Assembly (NCBI GenBank): GCA_041741535.1
Contig: JBGSJV010000067.1
Span: forward strand, 101,932-165,931
Direction of reading: 5' to 3'
Length of the DNA stretch: 64,000 nt
Source: M30B19 sp041741535
GTDB taxonomy: Bacteria; Planctomycetota; Planctomycetia; Pirellulales; Pirellulaceae
The position numbers and the translations under genes are program-made. Position 1 is the first letter of the stretch, and each line of letters opens with the position of its first letter. Below, piece by piece: positions 7,586-16,386 of the stretch. Under the pieces are notes generated by a model. The model saw only the letters and a program-made list of their open reading frames with translations, was not told the DNA's origin and made no database searches.

Positions 7586-9904
7586 TCACTCGTAAAGGAA
7601 CTCGGGGCGCCGCAACAGATACGTCACGACACCTCGCCAAGCCCGAATGGTGTACAAAGGATCATCCGCTTCAGGACCCGAGTTCTCCGGGTTCGGTCGA
7701 CAATAATAGATTTCGCGTTTTTCGAGTCCAGCGGTGGCTTGGGCGTCGTGGACGAGATCGCTGAAAAGTTGGAACGTTCGAGCCACCTCCTCAGAATCCG
7801 TCGCGTCATTTCTACCCAAAACTCGTTCATGGAGGTGCACAACGGCAGAACGAATTCTTTCATCGTTCTCGGGTGAAACGCCTGGCGCGATCGTCGGATC
7901 GATATGCGGGAACAACAATCGCTCGGAGGGCGGCCGCGCAAAGTCGCGCGCCACGTGGCGGCAAGCAACATCGTTCGACATGGTGCGCTGAATCGCGCCA
8001 ATCGCGCCACTGGGGTCGGTAGCTCGTTCCGTAACTTCCTTCGAATCAGTACCGCCATAGAGCAGCGCCCATTGGTCGTCCAACTTGCCCCATTTCTCGC
8101 CAAAGACCGCTGCTATTTTGCGTTCCAATTGTTCGGGAGACAACATGCGAACCAACCCCAAATCGTCCAGCTCCACCAACCGGCACGGATCGTCTACCGT
8201 GACTTCCAGTCCGTCCGCGCGATAGAAGTCGGACATGATCCAATCGATAAAGATGCCCTTCAGATTGAAGTTGTTTTCTGCGAATCGCTGCGCGATCTGT
8301 TCGGTCTTTTGCCGTAGCTCTCGATACGCTCGAAGTCGCGCCGGATAGAATGGGTTCTCGTAGTCTTTGGGCGGAAGCAACACTTTGCGTCCTGTAAGGA
8401 TAAAGTACACGTGTTCGGTCATGGCGATTGCAAACCGAGGATCTTTTGCGGTGCGTTCCCCCAACCATTGCAGCGCTCGCCAGCGTTCCTCGGGCGGAAG
8501 GTCCTCGCCTTCGAAACCCGCCGCAAACATGTCCGTGAACCAACCCTCCTTTCGCTTGCCGTAGACTCCTTCGTCGGCAAACCGCCAATAGTCTTGGAAC
8601 AAGCCGGCCACCGGATCAAGCGTCTTGTGACACACGACACACTCGGCAGCTTCCATGGTCGGTACTTTGTATTTTGCAGTCGCGGCCGCCGCGTCCGAGA
8701 CTCGGGCTGCTAGTTCCAACACATCAACGCCCAAAAAATGTTGGTAGTACATCCGTGCTCGCAGCCGATTGCGATTGGTTTCGGTGGTTGGATACCGCGT
8801 GAGGTACTGGAACGTGCTAAGCACACCTGCATGTGGATAAGACCCGGTTTCGGAATCTTGGTTCTGAGCCTCACTTCGACCCACCAGGGCATTAAGCCGC
8901 ACCGGCACGTACTCGTAGGGATCGTCGATGTTCCGGAATTGATCTTTGACTTGCTCGAATACGCCATAGCCACGGGCCGAATACGGCGAGACCATGATGT
9001 AGTCGGCAGTCACGACCTGCGTGAAAGGTCGATCGTGGCGCACAATGTCCTCGATCAATTTCATCGTCTCGCCCAAAATCGCGAGTCGATACTGATCGGC
9101 CATTCGCCACTGAGCTCGTTGTCGTTCGTCGGAGTCGGAGATGTGGCTCAAATCGTAATCTTGGTACCAGTGCCGAGTTTTTTCGAAGTGTTCGTACGAG
9201 AGCACTGTTTGGTCGGCGTTTCCATCGATACCCAGCGTCAGAAAAATGTCGTTGAAGCCTTCTCGCAAGCGATCGTAAAAAGCGTCTTCGTCCATGACGT
9301 GTTGTAAGATCGTCGGTAGCGAGCTCGCTCCGTCCCGCGCGATCGCTTGATATTCCACGTCCGTTGGCAATCGGCCCGTTAGAGACAGGATGGCGCGGCG
9401 CAGCAAGCGTCGGTCATCGATCATCGCAACACCCGCAAAGAACGGTTGGCCCGTAGATTCCGTACGTCGCAATGTTTCTGTTTCCACGTCGGTCCCGTGG
9501 CTGCGATGGACGAATTCGGCCAAGACACGATATTCAGGCGAATCCAACACCAGCACTTCGGCACCGCCATGGTCAAGTTGGCCGACCACCTTCAGCAAGA
9601 TCTTCGACTGTCCCTGTTCGCGGATGGTCGCCATCTGGGTAAACGCCGCCAGATTCTGACGCATTGCTCCAGTGCGTTGCTCACCCGGCATTTTGGCGGG
9701 GTCGATCAAACGGAACGCGCTGTCCTGGGCCTCACCTCCTTGGGTGTGGCAGGTCAGGCATTTGGTTGCTCCGACTTTCGCCCACAGTTCCGTTTCGAAG
9801 CTACTTGTTGCCCCAGGGCAACCTATCGTTTCGGGCGCTGGTATTTCTGCTGTCGATTGGCAGGCCAGAAGTGCCAACAGAACCCAACCTGGCATGTAAA
9901 CCAT
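7586..9904 (-). CDS. Lipoprotein with two CxxCH motifs (planctomycete DUF1588/DUF1592-like)
   Basis: A 772-residue exported protein and likely partner of the DUF1501 protein directly downstream. The chosen start (9904, or 9895) gives a short lipoprotein signal with LLAC. CLTCH at residues 49-53 and CVVCH near 420-424 are heme-c type motifs, the latter in the ECVVCHKTLDPVAGLF context of DUF1588. The segment LSLTGRLPTDVEYQA resembles the planctomycete 'LTGLPPT' domain. Such proteins are thought to be periplasmic or membrane-attached cytochrome-like proteins, function unproven. The open frame continues upstream into the tandem repeats at 10021, which is coincidental. Confidence 0.8.
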   Translation of the reverse strand: MVYMPGWVLLALLACQSTAEIPAPETIGCPGATSSFETELWAKVGATKCLTCHTQGGEAQDSAFRLIDPAKMPGEQRTGAMRQNLAAFTQMATIREQGQSKILLKVVGQLDHGGAEVLVLDSPEYRVLAEFVHRSHGTDVETETLRRTESTGQPFFAGVAMIDDRRLLRRAILSLTGRLPTDVEYQAIARDGASSLPTILQHVMDEDAFYDRLREGFNDIFLTLGIDGNADQTVLSYEHFEKTRHWYQDYDLSHISDSDERQRAQWRMADQYRLAILGETMKLIEDIVRHDRPFTQVVTADYIMVSPYSARGYGVFEQVKDQFRNIDDPYEYVPVRLNALVGRSEAQNQDSETGSYPHAGVLSTFQYLTRYPTTETNRNRLRARMYYQHFLGVDVLELAARVSDAAAATAKYKVPTMEAAECVVCHKTLDPVAGLFQDYWRFADEGVYGKRKEGWFTDMFAAGFEGEDLPPEERWRALQWLGERTAKDPRFAIAMTEHVYFILTGRKVLLPPKDYENPFYPARLRAYRELRQKTEQIAQRFAENNFNLKGIFIDWIMSDFYRADGLEVTVDDPCRLVELDDLGLVRMLSPEQLERKIAAVFGEKWGKLDDQWALLYGGTDSKEVTERATDPSGAIGAIQRTMSNDVACRHVARDFARPPSERLLFPHIDPTIAPGVSPENDERIRSAVVHLHERVLGRNDATDSEEVARTFQLFSDLVHDAQATAGLEKREIYYCRPNPENSGPEADDPLYTIRAWRGVVTYLLRRPEFLYE

Positions 9905-10020
9905 CACTGACCACCGTTGACAAAGAAGGACTTGCTGCCGTTCGTTTGAGACTAATCGGAAACGAGGTCTCAAGCAATAGTCGAACCAATCGAGGTAAGG
10001 CGGTCTCCGGGGGCGGTTGT

Positions 10021-10608
10021 GGTAGGGTGGTCGCGCGGAGGCGCGGGAGCGCGGAGGTGTTTTATGGAATGGCGAGATTACCGAGATCGTGATTGAGCAG
10101 TCGATTCGGTGGCACAAATAACTTGGATTAGGGCATGGTAGAATGGTCGCGCGGAGGCGCGGGGGCGCGGAGGCGGGAGCGCGGAGGTGTTTTATGGAAT
10201 GGCGAGATTACCGAGATCGTGATTGAGCAGTCGATTCGGTGGCACAAATAACTTGGATTAGGGCATGGTAGAATGGTCGCGCGGGGGCGCGGGGGCGCGG
10301 AGGCGGGAGCGCGGAGGTGTTTTATGGAATGGCGAGATTACCGAGATCGTGATTGAGCAGTCGATTCGGTGGCGCAAATAACTTGGATTAGGGCATGGTA
10401 GAATGGTCGCGCGGAGGCGGGAGCGCGGAGGTGTTTTATGGATTGGCGAGATTACCGAGATCGTGATTGAGCAGTCGATTCGGTGGCACAAATAACTTGG
10501 ATTAGGGCATGGTAGAATGGTCGCGCGGAGGCGCGGAGGTGTTTTATGGATTGGCGAGATTACCGAGATCGTGATTGAGCAGTCGATTCGGTGGCACAAA
10601 TAACTTGG
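10021..10608. repeat. Tandem array of five degenerate GxxExxY 5'-ends with GCGGAGGC microsatellites
   Basis: Five units begin at 10021, 10137, 10267, 10397 and 10511 (periods 116, 130, 130, 114; last unit about 98). Each has GGTAGAATGGTCGCGCGG (first copy GGTAGGG), a variable run of GCGGAGGC/GCGGGAGC octamer-like repeats, GGTGTTTTATGGA, and about 60 bases matching the start of the intact GxxExxY gene at 10780, but with a 2-bp deletion that causes a stop after about 10 codons. Length variation is almost all in the GC-rich run. The units look like a locally amplified gene leader plus first codons, not a CRISPR. Confidence 0.9.
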
Positions 10609-10755
10609 TCCCGGGCTGCTGGAATCCGTTTATCAGGCCGCGATGACTCAACGCCGGTATTCCTCTCCGCGCCTCCGCGCCTCCGCGCCTCCGCGTGAAT
10701 CGCCTTCACGGCGCAACTTGGCTTGGCGTGAAAGTCGATCGACAGCAGACAAACT
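10548..10755 (+). pseudogene. Decayed GxxExxY gene interrupted by an inverted CTCCGCGC repeat
   Basis: From the ATG in the last tandem unit, the sequence follows the intact GxxExxY gene to CTGGAATCCGTTTATCAGG (coding LLESVY), is broken at 10660-10708 by TATTCCTCTCCGCGCCTCC plus further CTCCGCGC repeats, and then resumes homology to the gene middle (GGCGCAACTTGGCTTGG..., cf. intact copy near 10892-10925). Frameshifts prevent translation. The inserted repeat is the inverse of the GCGGAGGC run upstream of the ATG, so this gene start is bracketed by inverted repeats. Confidence 0.7.
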
Positions 10756-10779
10756 AGCTTGACTAAACGGAGGTGTTAT

Positions 10780-11205
10780 ATGGAATTGGATGAGATTACC
10801 GGGAGCGTGATTGAGGAGTCGATTCGGATTCATAGAGAACTTGGCCCCGGGCTATTGGAATCGGTTTATGAGGCGGTACTGGCGCGTGCTCTGGCGCGAC
10901 GTGGCTTGAAAGTCGAACGGCAGAAGACGGTGAAGTTTGAATACGACGGGATGGTGTTTGAAGAAGGGTTGCGAGTTGATTTACTGGTTGAAGGTTGCGT
11001 TGTCGTGGAATTGAAATCCGTCGAGAAACTGGCGCCGGTACATGCGAAACAAACCTTGACCTACATACGGCTGATGAAGCTTCAAGTGGGATTGTTGATT
11101 AATTTTGGGGGCGAAACCCTGAAAGAAGGCTTGAAGCGTATCGTCAATAACTTGGCGTCTCAGCCGTCATCCGTCTTGCGGGTGAATCGGGAGGACCGGA
11201 CGTGA
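10780..11205 (+). CDS. GxxExxY protein (PD-(D/E)XK nuclease-like)
   Basis: A 141-residue protein of the GxxExxY family. The name motif appears as GPGLLESVY (about 23-31), and the nuclease-like core is visible as LRVDLLVEGCVVVELKSVEK (D...ExK). The family has the PD-(D/E)XK fold; activity has not been shown to my knowledge. The ATG at 10780 has a perfect CGGAGG Shine-Dalgarno 6 bases upstream. It is the only intact copy in a nest of broken copies (10021-10755 and 11241-11406) and may be the source of them. No operon partner. Family genes are common in planctomycetes and often flanked by GC-rich short repeats; a mobile or phase-variable character is inferred. Confidence 0.9.
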   Translation: MELDEITGSVIEESIRIHRELGPGLLESVYEAVLARALARRGLKVERQKTVKFEYDGMVFEEGLRVDLLVEGCVVVELKSVEKLAPVHAKQTLTYIRLMKLQVGLLINFGGETLKEGLKRIVNNLASQPSSVLRVNREDRT

Positions 11206-11240
11206 ATTGAATGACGATCACTGTACGACGAGCGTCTCAT

Positions 11241-11406
11241 GCGGAGGCGCGGGGGCGCGGAGGTGTTTTATGGAATGGCGAGCGATTACCGAGATCGTGA
11301 TTGAGGAGTCGATTCGGATTCAAAATGAACTTGGACTCCGCCTACTGGAATCGGTCTCTAAGGCTGTGCAGACCCCAACGCCAATATTCCTCTCCGCGCC
11401 TCCGCG
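11241..11406 (+). pseudogene. Truncated GxxExxY copy bracketed by inverted GCGGAGGC repeats
   Basis: A 166-bp unit: left run GCGGAGGCGCGGGGGCGCGG, GGTGTTTTATGG, then an in-frame GxxExxY N-terminus (ATG 11270: MEWRAITEIVIEESIRI...LLESV), jumping to TATTCCTCTCCGCGCCTCCG. The gene is cut at the same place as in the decayed copy at 10548 and joined to the same right-end repeat, so the two share a deletion or insertion event. It ends after about 54 codons and lacks the nuclease core. It resembles a non-autonomous element with imperfect terminal inverted repeats. Confidence 0.7.
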
Positions 11407-11473
11407 TGTCCCCCTTCCTTCGTGCGATCGATAGGAGTCGCGTAGATTGCCGGGATTGCGATTCGCGACACGG

Positions 11474-14251
11474 CTAATCTTCCAGCCCGGATTCCAGTTT
11501 TTCGCGAAGTTCACGAAGCTCTGCGAAGGCGGCGACGGTCTCTGGGGCCAGGGCATCAAGAGTTGCTAAAGCCCGACCGTAATGCTTCCGTCCGAGTTCC
11601 AAGTTGCCAACCGTTGTTTCGAGTTTGCCCATCCGCTCTAACACAAACGCCAGATCGGTCTGTGCCGTATAACTGGAGGGATCGCTGGCGATAAGTTTTT
11701 CGCAGATCTGCAAACATTCCTCAAAGTGCTCGCGGGCTAGTTCGTGGTCGCCGGCCAAAAGATTTATATCCGCAACATTTCGAAGCGCGACCGAAAGGTC
11801 ACGACGAGCTTGGCGACTGTCCTGGGCTGCCCTCTGAATGTTCCGCGCGACGGCAAGGCTTGACACAAAACAAGTCCGTGCGTCGTCTTGCCGTTGCAGT
11901 TTCAACAAAGTCGTTCCGAGTTTATTGAGCAGAACGGATTCGTCGCGTGGTTGAAACACGGACGTCTCGGCCGCGAGCCCATTCCGCACAAGTTCAAGGG
12001 TGTTGCGATACACACTTTCGGCTCCAGCGAGGTCACCGGCTTCAACCAACATGTTTCCCTGTTTCGACAAGGCAACCGAATAGTCTCGCTGGGCATTGGG
12101 ATTCGCAGGGTCCAACCGAAACTGCGCCGCGAAGGCGTCGAGACACTCGGCAAAAGCCAATTCCGCTCCCGTTTTGTCACCACGCTTCTGGTGGTAGTCA
12201 CCGACCTTTTCCCACCCGAAGCCAAGATCACGAAGAACACTTGGATCACCCGGGTGCCGCGAGGCGACGTCTTTGGTAATCTGGAGTGAGGTATTGTAGG
12301 CAGCGCCGGCACGATCCAACTGACCAAGCTCGATGCACGCATCTCCTAGAGATTCCCAGGCGATGGACAGATCTCGATGGGCCTCGATGTCGTTCACTCC
12401 CGCAACGGCTGCGAGCCTTTCCGCAATCTCGCAAGCCAATTCGATATGTTTGATTGCCAACGAGGTTGACTCTGATCCGTCGGGCCCGCCAAATAGAAGA
12501 AAAATCCGGCCTAGCTCTTGGTTGGCCACCAGTGCATCGCGGTCCACGAGTGGTTGCTCCCGTACGGAAACGCCAATTTCTCGTAGGCCTTTCAAGGACG
12601 TTTCCAAAATACTTGCGCGGACACTATGGGAGGCCTCAATTGGGGCCAGTTTCTGCCGAACATCAAAGACAAGTGCGTGTAAGGTTCGAAGAGCAAGGCG
12701 TCGCTGCTTAACCGCTTCGGTACGGGCTGCTTGCTCGGAATCAGCCAGTCGACCTCTCTCCTCTGCCAACAAAACGGCATTACCCGTGGCCAATTCTGCG
12801 ACTTCAACCTGCTTGGCCAAGAGGACGGAAAAGATAGTGGCGGTGATCGCGATCACCACCAAAGCGGCAATCCCCAACCCAACGAGCGACCGATTGCGAC
12901 GCGCGAATCGAATCCAACGCTGCCCCAGCGGTTCCGCCATGACGCTAACGGGTTCATCCGCTAACCAGCATTCGAGGTCCGATCGCATTTTGTCGACGTC
13001 GCCGTAACGATCTTGCTGATTCGCTTTCATGGCTTTTAGACAAACGGCTTCGAGGGCAGCCGGGACCCCGGGTTGAATTCTTCGCGGAGCTATAAAATCG
13101 CAGTTTCGAGCTTTCTCTAGGATTTCGGCGGAGTCGTGGCCGTCATAGGGAGCTTTGCCGACCAGTAAAAAGTAGAGCGTTGCACCCAACCCAAACACGT
13201 CACTGGAAACGTCAATCTGCATCAAGTGACCATTGGCTTGTTCCGGACTAAGAAACCCAGGTGTCCCAATGGCGCTGCCTTCGACCGTCAAATTGTCTTC
13301 AACCCAGTTGGAAGACAGTTCCATTTCTCGAAACCAGGGGTGACTTAGACGGACCAATTCGTGTTCCTCGTTCCTCCATTTCGCCAGTCCCCAATCAATG
13401 ACCACGGCTTCGCCATGTTCACCCATCACGATGTTCGCTGGCTTGATATCACGATGAATGACGCTGCGCGAATGAGCAAAAGAAATACCCTGGCAAGCAG
13501 AGATGAAAGCCGCCAACAAACGCCGAAATTCGAGCCCATAATAGTCTTTGGCAACTCTAGTCGTCGCATGAAACGCCATGGCTTTGTCGCGTAGCGTTTC
13601 GTCACCCAACAATCGCATCGCATACCAAGGCACGCCGTCTGGAGCAACTCCGGATTCATACAGCGGCACAATCGAAGGATGCTCCAGAGCCCCAGTGATC
13701 TCGGCCTCGCGAAGAAAACGAGCCTGGCCGGCCGGATGGTGCCGCAAATCGTCCTTGATCCTCTTGAGCGCGACAAGCCGATTGATTCGCAAGTCTCGCG
13801 CTACGGCAACACTTCCCAATCCGCCGGTCGCCAGTTCGCGTTCGACCCGATATTGCGGTATCTCGTGTCCAGTTGTCCGCCGACGATCCCCCTCGCTTGT
13901 TATTCCGAAAAGCTCAACGTCACTTTCGTTTGGAACCGACGACGCGCCCAAAGTATCATCGCGCGTCAACGGGTTCGTCATTTTGCCATCAGCAGCCGCC
14001 TGGCTTTGTTGCCAAAGCGCGTGAAGTAACCGAAGATCCGTGACGTCGAGGCTCCGTTGCTCCATCAAAATGTCTGTTAAGTCGCGGACGGGGTCGCGCG
14101 ACCAAACTTCCACCGCAGCCACCAACTGATGGGAGTCAATCAAGTCCGATTCAAATGCAAATGCTCCGAGTTGCCACGACGCGGCTGGTTGATAATTCAT
14201 AATAGCATTCGTTGGAGTTTCGCGATTAGACGACCCGTTCTCTGGACACAT
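11474..14251 (-). CDS. Membrane Ser/Thr protein kinase with C-terminal TPR-like region
   Basis: A 925-residue PknB-type kinase. Residues about 25-80 form the planctomycete N-terminal module (LGAFAFESDLIDSHQLVAA...DILMEQRSLD). The kinase domain spans about 133-430: glycine loop ATGGLGSV, Lys163 in VALKRIKD, HRDIKPAN (266-273), and DWG (286-288) instead of DFG, and PGFLSPEQA. One transmembrane helix (about 456-478) is followed by a coiled stretch and about 7 TPR-like repeats (LGDACIELGQLDRAGAAYN, VGDYHQKRGDKTGAELAF). The kinase is predicted inside and the TPRs outside the membrane. ATGs at 14251 and 14200 both lack a clear Shine-Dalgarno. It lies next to a LamG/PEP-CTERM protein, an ECF sigma factor and a WD40 protein, a grouping typical of planctomycete kinase-ECF signalling. 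Confidence 0.92.
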   Translation of the reverse strand: MCPENGSSNRETPTNAIMNYQPAASWQLGAFAFESDLIDSHQLVAAVEVWSRDPVRDLTDILMEQRSLDVTDLRLLHALWQQSQAAADGKMTNPLTRDDTLGASSVPNESDVELFGITSEGDRRRTTGHEIPQYRVERELATGGLGSVAVARDLRINRLVALKRIKDDLRHHPAGQARFLREAEITGALEHPSIVPLYESGVAPDGVPWYAMRLLGDETLRDKAMAFHATTRVAKDYYGLEFRRLLAAFISACQGISFAHSRSVIHRDIKPANIVMGEHGEAVVIDWGLAKWRNEEHELVRLSHPWFREMELSSNWVEDNLTVEGSAIGTPGFLSPEQANGHLMQIDVSSDVFGLGATLYFLLVGKAPYDGHDSAEILEKARNCDFIAPRRIQPGVPAALEAVCLKAMKANQQDRYGDVDKMRSDLECWLADEPVSVMAEPLGQRWIRFARRNRSLVGLGIAALVVIAITATIFSVLLAKQVEVAELATGNAVLLAEERGRLADSEQAARTEAVKQRRLALRTLHALVFDVRQKLAPIEASHSVRASILETSLKGLREIGVSVREQPLVDRDALVANQELGRIFLLFGGPDGSESTSLAIKHIELACEIAERLAAVAGVNDIEAHRDLSIAWESLGDACIELGQLDRAGAAYNTSLQITKDVASRHPGDPSVLRDLGFGWEKVGDYHQKRGDKTGAELAFAECLDAFAAQFRLDPANPNAQRDYSVALSKQGNMLVEAGDLAGAESVYRNTLELVRNGLAAETSVFQPRDESVLLNKLGTTLLKLQRQDDARTCFVSSLAVARNIQRAAQDSRQARRDLSVALRNVADINLLAGDHELAREHFEECLQICEKLIASDPSSYTAQTDLAFVLERMGKLETTVGNLELGRKHYGRALATLDALAPETVAAFAELRELREKLESGLED

Positions 14252-14457
14252 GCCCTAGGATTGGCCGCCCCAACTGCTAATTCTGTCGAATTCATAGGCC
14301 GCTTGCAATTAGATTCTATAAACTCACACGGTCGCGGCAAACGATTAAAACAGCAATCGTTTTGGCCGACTATTTCCGAAGTAACGGAGAACCAACGTTG
14401 CGTTGATCCGTCGAAAAGCAACGTTGGTTGAAATGAAGGAAGTCGTTCGGAAACGTG

Positions 14458-15267
14458 TTAAGGAACAAACCGTCGAGTTCGAATGAGGAGGCTGACTAGC
14501 AATAAAGAGCCGGTTAGCAAGCCAGCGCTGGGTTCCGGAACTGCCAATACGCCAACCTCATGAGAGCTTAGGGCATGGTCGTAAATTCTCAAGTCGTCGA
14601 CCCATGTATTGCGGGCTCCAAACGCATCCCCGGTCGGTGAATGGATGTCGTCCAACGCACCCAGCCGCAAGTTCGCAAACGAGGTCGCTCCGAGTCCGGC
14701 GATAGATTGTGACTGCGAGTTTCCGTCGATCCAGGCGGTGGCGATCTGGGCTGATCTGTCAACTACCAACACCATCCAGTGCCAATTGCCATCGACTACA
14801 AACCCTTCCGACCCAGCCGTATTGTCGAAGAAACTCGGACCGTTGACAGCCGTATCACGCAAAAAAATGCCGGCATTGCTCGAATGCTCGCGGTTGTACC
14901 CGAATCCCATCCCAGCCGCCGAGAAGTTATTGCCAAACAAGCGTCCGTTGATCTGCGAAGTATCGATACTCCGCATTCGAATCGCAATGGAGAAGGATGC
15001 GTTTTCCAAAGACCCAAAGTTATTTGGCAACAGCATGAGTTGGTCGGCAATTCCAAAGCCAACCGGATTGTTGAACTCGATCGCCTGACCGCCCGGGGAA
15101 GCCACAAAATTGGGTGCACCGGTGAGGGTTCCATGGTTCCCGAAGCCGCTGGAGTCGTTGACGTTACCGTCGAGTTGATAATGTGCGACCAGGCCCGCTG
15201 AAACCGGCGTCGTTAACATCAAACCGAATGCCAAGCAGAGCACGAAAATGACGGGACGAATGAGCAT
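14458..15267 (-). CDS. LamG/concanavalin-like protein with PEP-CTERM sorting signal
   Basis: A 269-residue exported protein. It has a signal peptide (hydrophobic core to about 24, SAG cleavage area), one LamG/Con A-like beta-sandwich domain (LVAHYQLDGNVNDSSGFGNH, FSIAIRMRS, WIDGNSQSQSI, DDLRIYDHALS) and a C-terminal PEP-CTERM tripartite signal: VPEPS, a hydrophobic helix and a basic RTRR end (about 242-266). Such proteins are sorted to the surface or exopolysaccharide matrix. Its start is divergent from the ECF sigma gene with about 220 bases between, so they may share control. Ligand unknown; calcium or glycan binding is family-typical. Confidence 0.9.
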   Translation of the reverse strand: MLIRPVIFVLCLAFGLMLTTPVSAGLVAHYQLDGNVNDSSGFGNHGTLTGAPNFVASPGGQAIEFNNPVGFGIADQLMLLPNNFGSLENASFSIAIRMRSIDTSQINGRLFGNNFSAAGMGFGYNREHSSNAGIFLRDTAVNGPSFFDNTAGSEGFVVDGNWHWMVLVVDRSAQIATAWIDGNSQSQSIAGLGATSFANLRLGALDDIHSPTGDAFGARNTWVDDLRIYDHALSSHEVGVLAVPEPSAGLLTGSLLLVSLLIRTRRFVP

Positions 15268-15489
15268 TGAAAGACACCTCCATTTAGAGCCGGGGATTTG
15301 GGACGACGGCGCCTTGCCGCTGCCGCAGAAAAAAGCGAGCGAAAAATCACCCCACCATCACGGATGCAATTTGTGGACTTGTGTGAGCCCAAATCGGGAA
15401 TTATTCTCAGATATTCCCTGGTAACACCAGCAAATCGGCGTTTTTGCCGGCGAGTACTTGAAGCCAATACTTCCTCTTTAACGGAAAGA

Positions 15490-16098
15490 ATGATGGCCGG
15501 CGACGATTTGATTATTGAAGAGTCATTGTCAGACAGCCATGCACTTCTACCGGCGGCATTGACCGGCGATTCTGCCGCTCTTGGCGGAATGTTCCAGCGG
15601 TTGCGCCCGTTTATAAAGGAGGTTGTCCGGCGCGAACTCGCCGGCGTTCGAGTTGGAACGGAAAGTGATCATTCGGACGTGGTTCAGCAAACGCTCATGC
15701 GGGCAATCACGGGGATTTCCGATTTCCGCGGCCGCACACTCGAAGAATGGCGAGGTTGGCTGGCAGCCATTGCCCGCAATGAAGCCAACGCGGCACAACG
15801 GCATCATCATGCTCATCGACGCGACACACGCAGAAACGTCTCCTTAGATTCGGACTTCGAACCTGTGGACTCGGCCGAGTCACCATCAACGGCTTTACAC
15901 CAAGTCGAGCTGCGGCAACAGTTGTCCGTGGCGATCCAACAACTCTCGGAAGATCAACAACAACTCATCCGCTGGCGACAAGAAGACCAGCTCTCTCATG
16001 CCGAAATTGCGGACCGATTGGGGATTAAAGTCGACACCGCCCGGCAACGCTGCAAAGCCGCAATGGACTCGCTCCGACGAGCGTGGCGAGAACCCTAA
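15490..16098 (+). CDS. ECF-type RNA polymerase sigma factor
   Basis: A 202-residue sigma-70 family factor of extracytoplasmic-function size with region 2 (about 20-90: ALTGDSAALGGMFQRLRPFI, SDVVQQTLMRAI) and region 4 (about 130-195: LSEDQQQLIRWRQEDQLSHA then EIADRLGIKVDTARQRCKAA, a helix-turn-helix). There is no anti-sigma gene nearby; the adjacent kinase and WD40 protein suggest control by phosphorylation or protein contact, as reported for planctomycete ECF groups (inference). ATGs at 15490 and 15493 are nested; GGAAAG lies just upstream, favouring 15493. The longer upstream frame overlaps the divergent promoter region. Confidence 0.9.
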   Translation: MMAGDDLIIEESLSDSHALLPAALTGDSAALGGMFQRLRPFIKEVVRRELAGVRVGTESDHSDVVQQTLMRAITGISDFRGRTLEEWRGWLAAIARNEANAAQRHHHAHRRDTRRNVSLDSDFEPVDSAESPSTALHQVELRQQLSVAIQQLSEDQQQLIRWRQEDQLSHAEIADRLGIKVDTARQRCKAAMDSLRRAWREP

Positions 16099-16158
16099 AG
16101 ACAACCATGGTCAGCACACGGTCGCAGGAAAAAGGTTGTGCGGCGACATATCAATGGT

Positions 16159-16242
16159 CACGCAGAGGCCCGGGAGCCCGGAGGTTTTTTTGTGGAATGG
16201 GATGAGAATACCGGGATCGTGCGACCCCCGTGCCTCCGTGTG
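16159..16242. repeat. Minimal inverted-repeat element related to the GxxExxY repeats
   Basis: An 84-bp element: left CACGCAGAGGCCCGGGAGCC..GGAGGTTTTTTTGTGGAATGGG, a scrap matching the GxxExxY start (GATGAGAATACCGGGATCGTG), then right end CCCCCGTGCCTCCGTGTG. The ends are imperfect inverted repeats of the GCGGAGGC type. It is the most reduced member of the 10-11.4 kb family and sits alone 5 kb away in the 289-bp gap between the ECF and WD40 genes. Confidence 0.65.
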
Positions 16243-16386
16243 AGTCCTTTCACGTACACTTCAGGGCCTCGTCCTTCGTGTGCCGTCCCATGGAAAACGA
16301 TTTGCCTGGGCCACCAGAGAGCGACTCGCGGAATGGCTTGGAAATTTCGTCGTCCCATCGTTCGTCGCTTCGGATTGTGGTCGTCT

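Noticed and set aside
9905..10117. Upstream extension of the CxxCH lipoprotein into the tandem repeats
   Set aside because: It would remove the lipoprotein signal from the N-terminus and consists of translated repeat sequence.
10021..10608. CRISPR array
   Set aside because: Units are 114-130 bp, nearly identical along their whole length with no unique spacers, and derive from a gene start.
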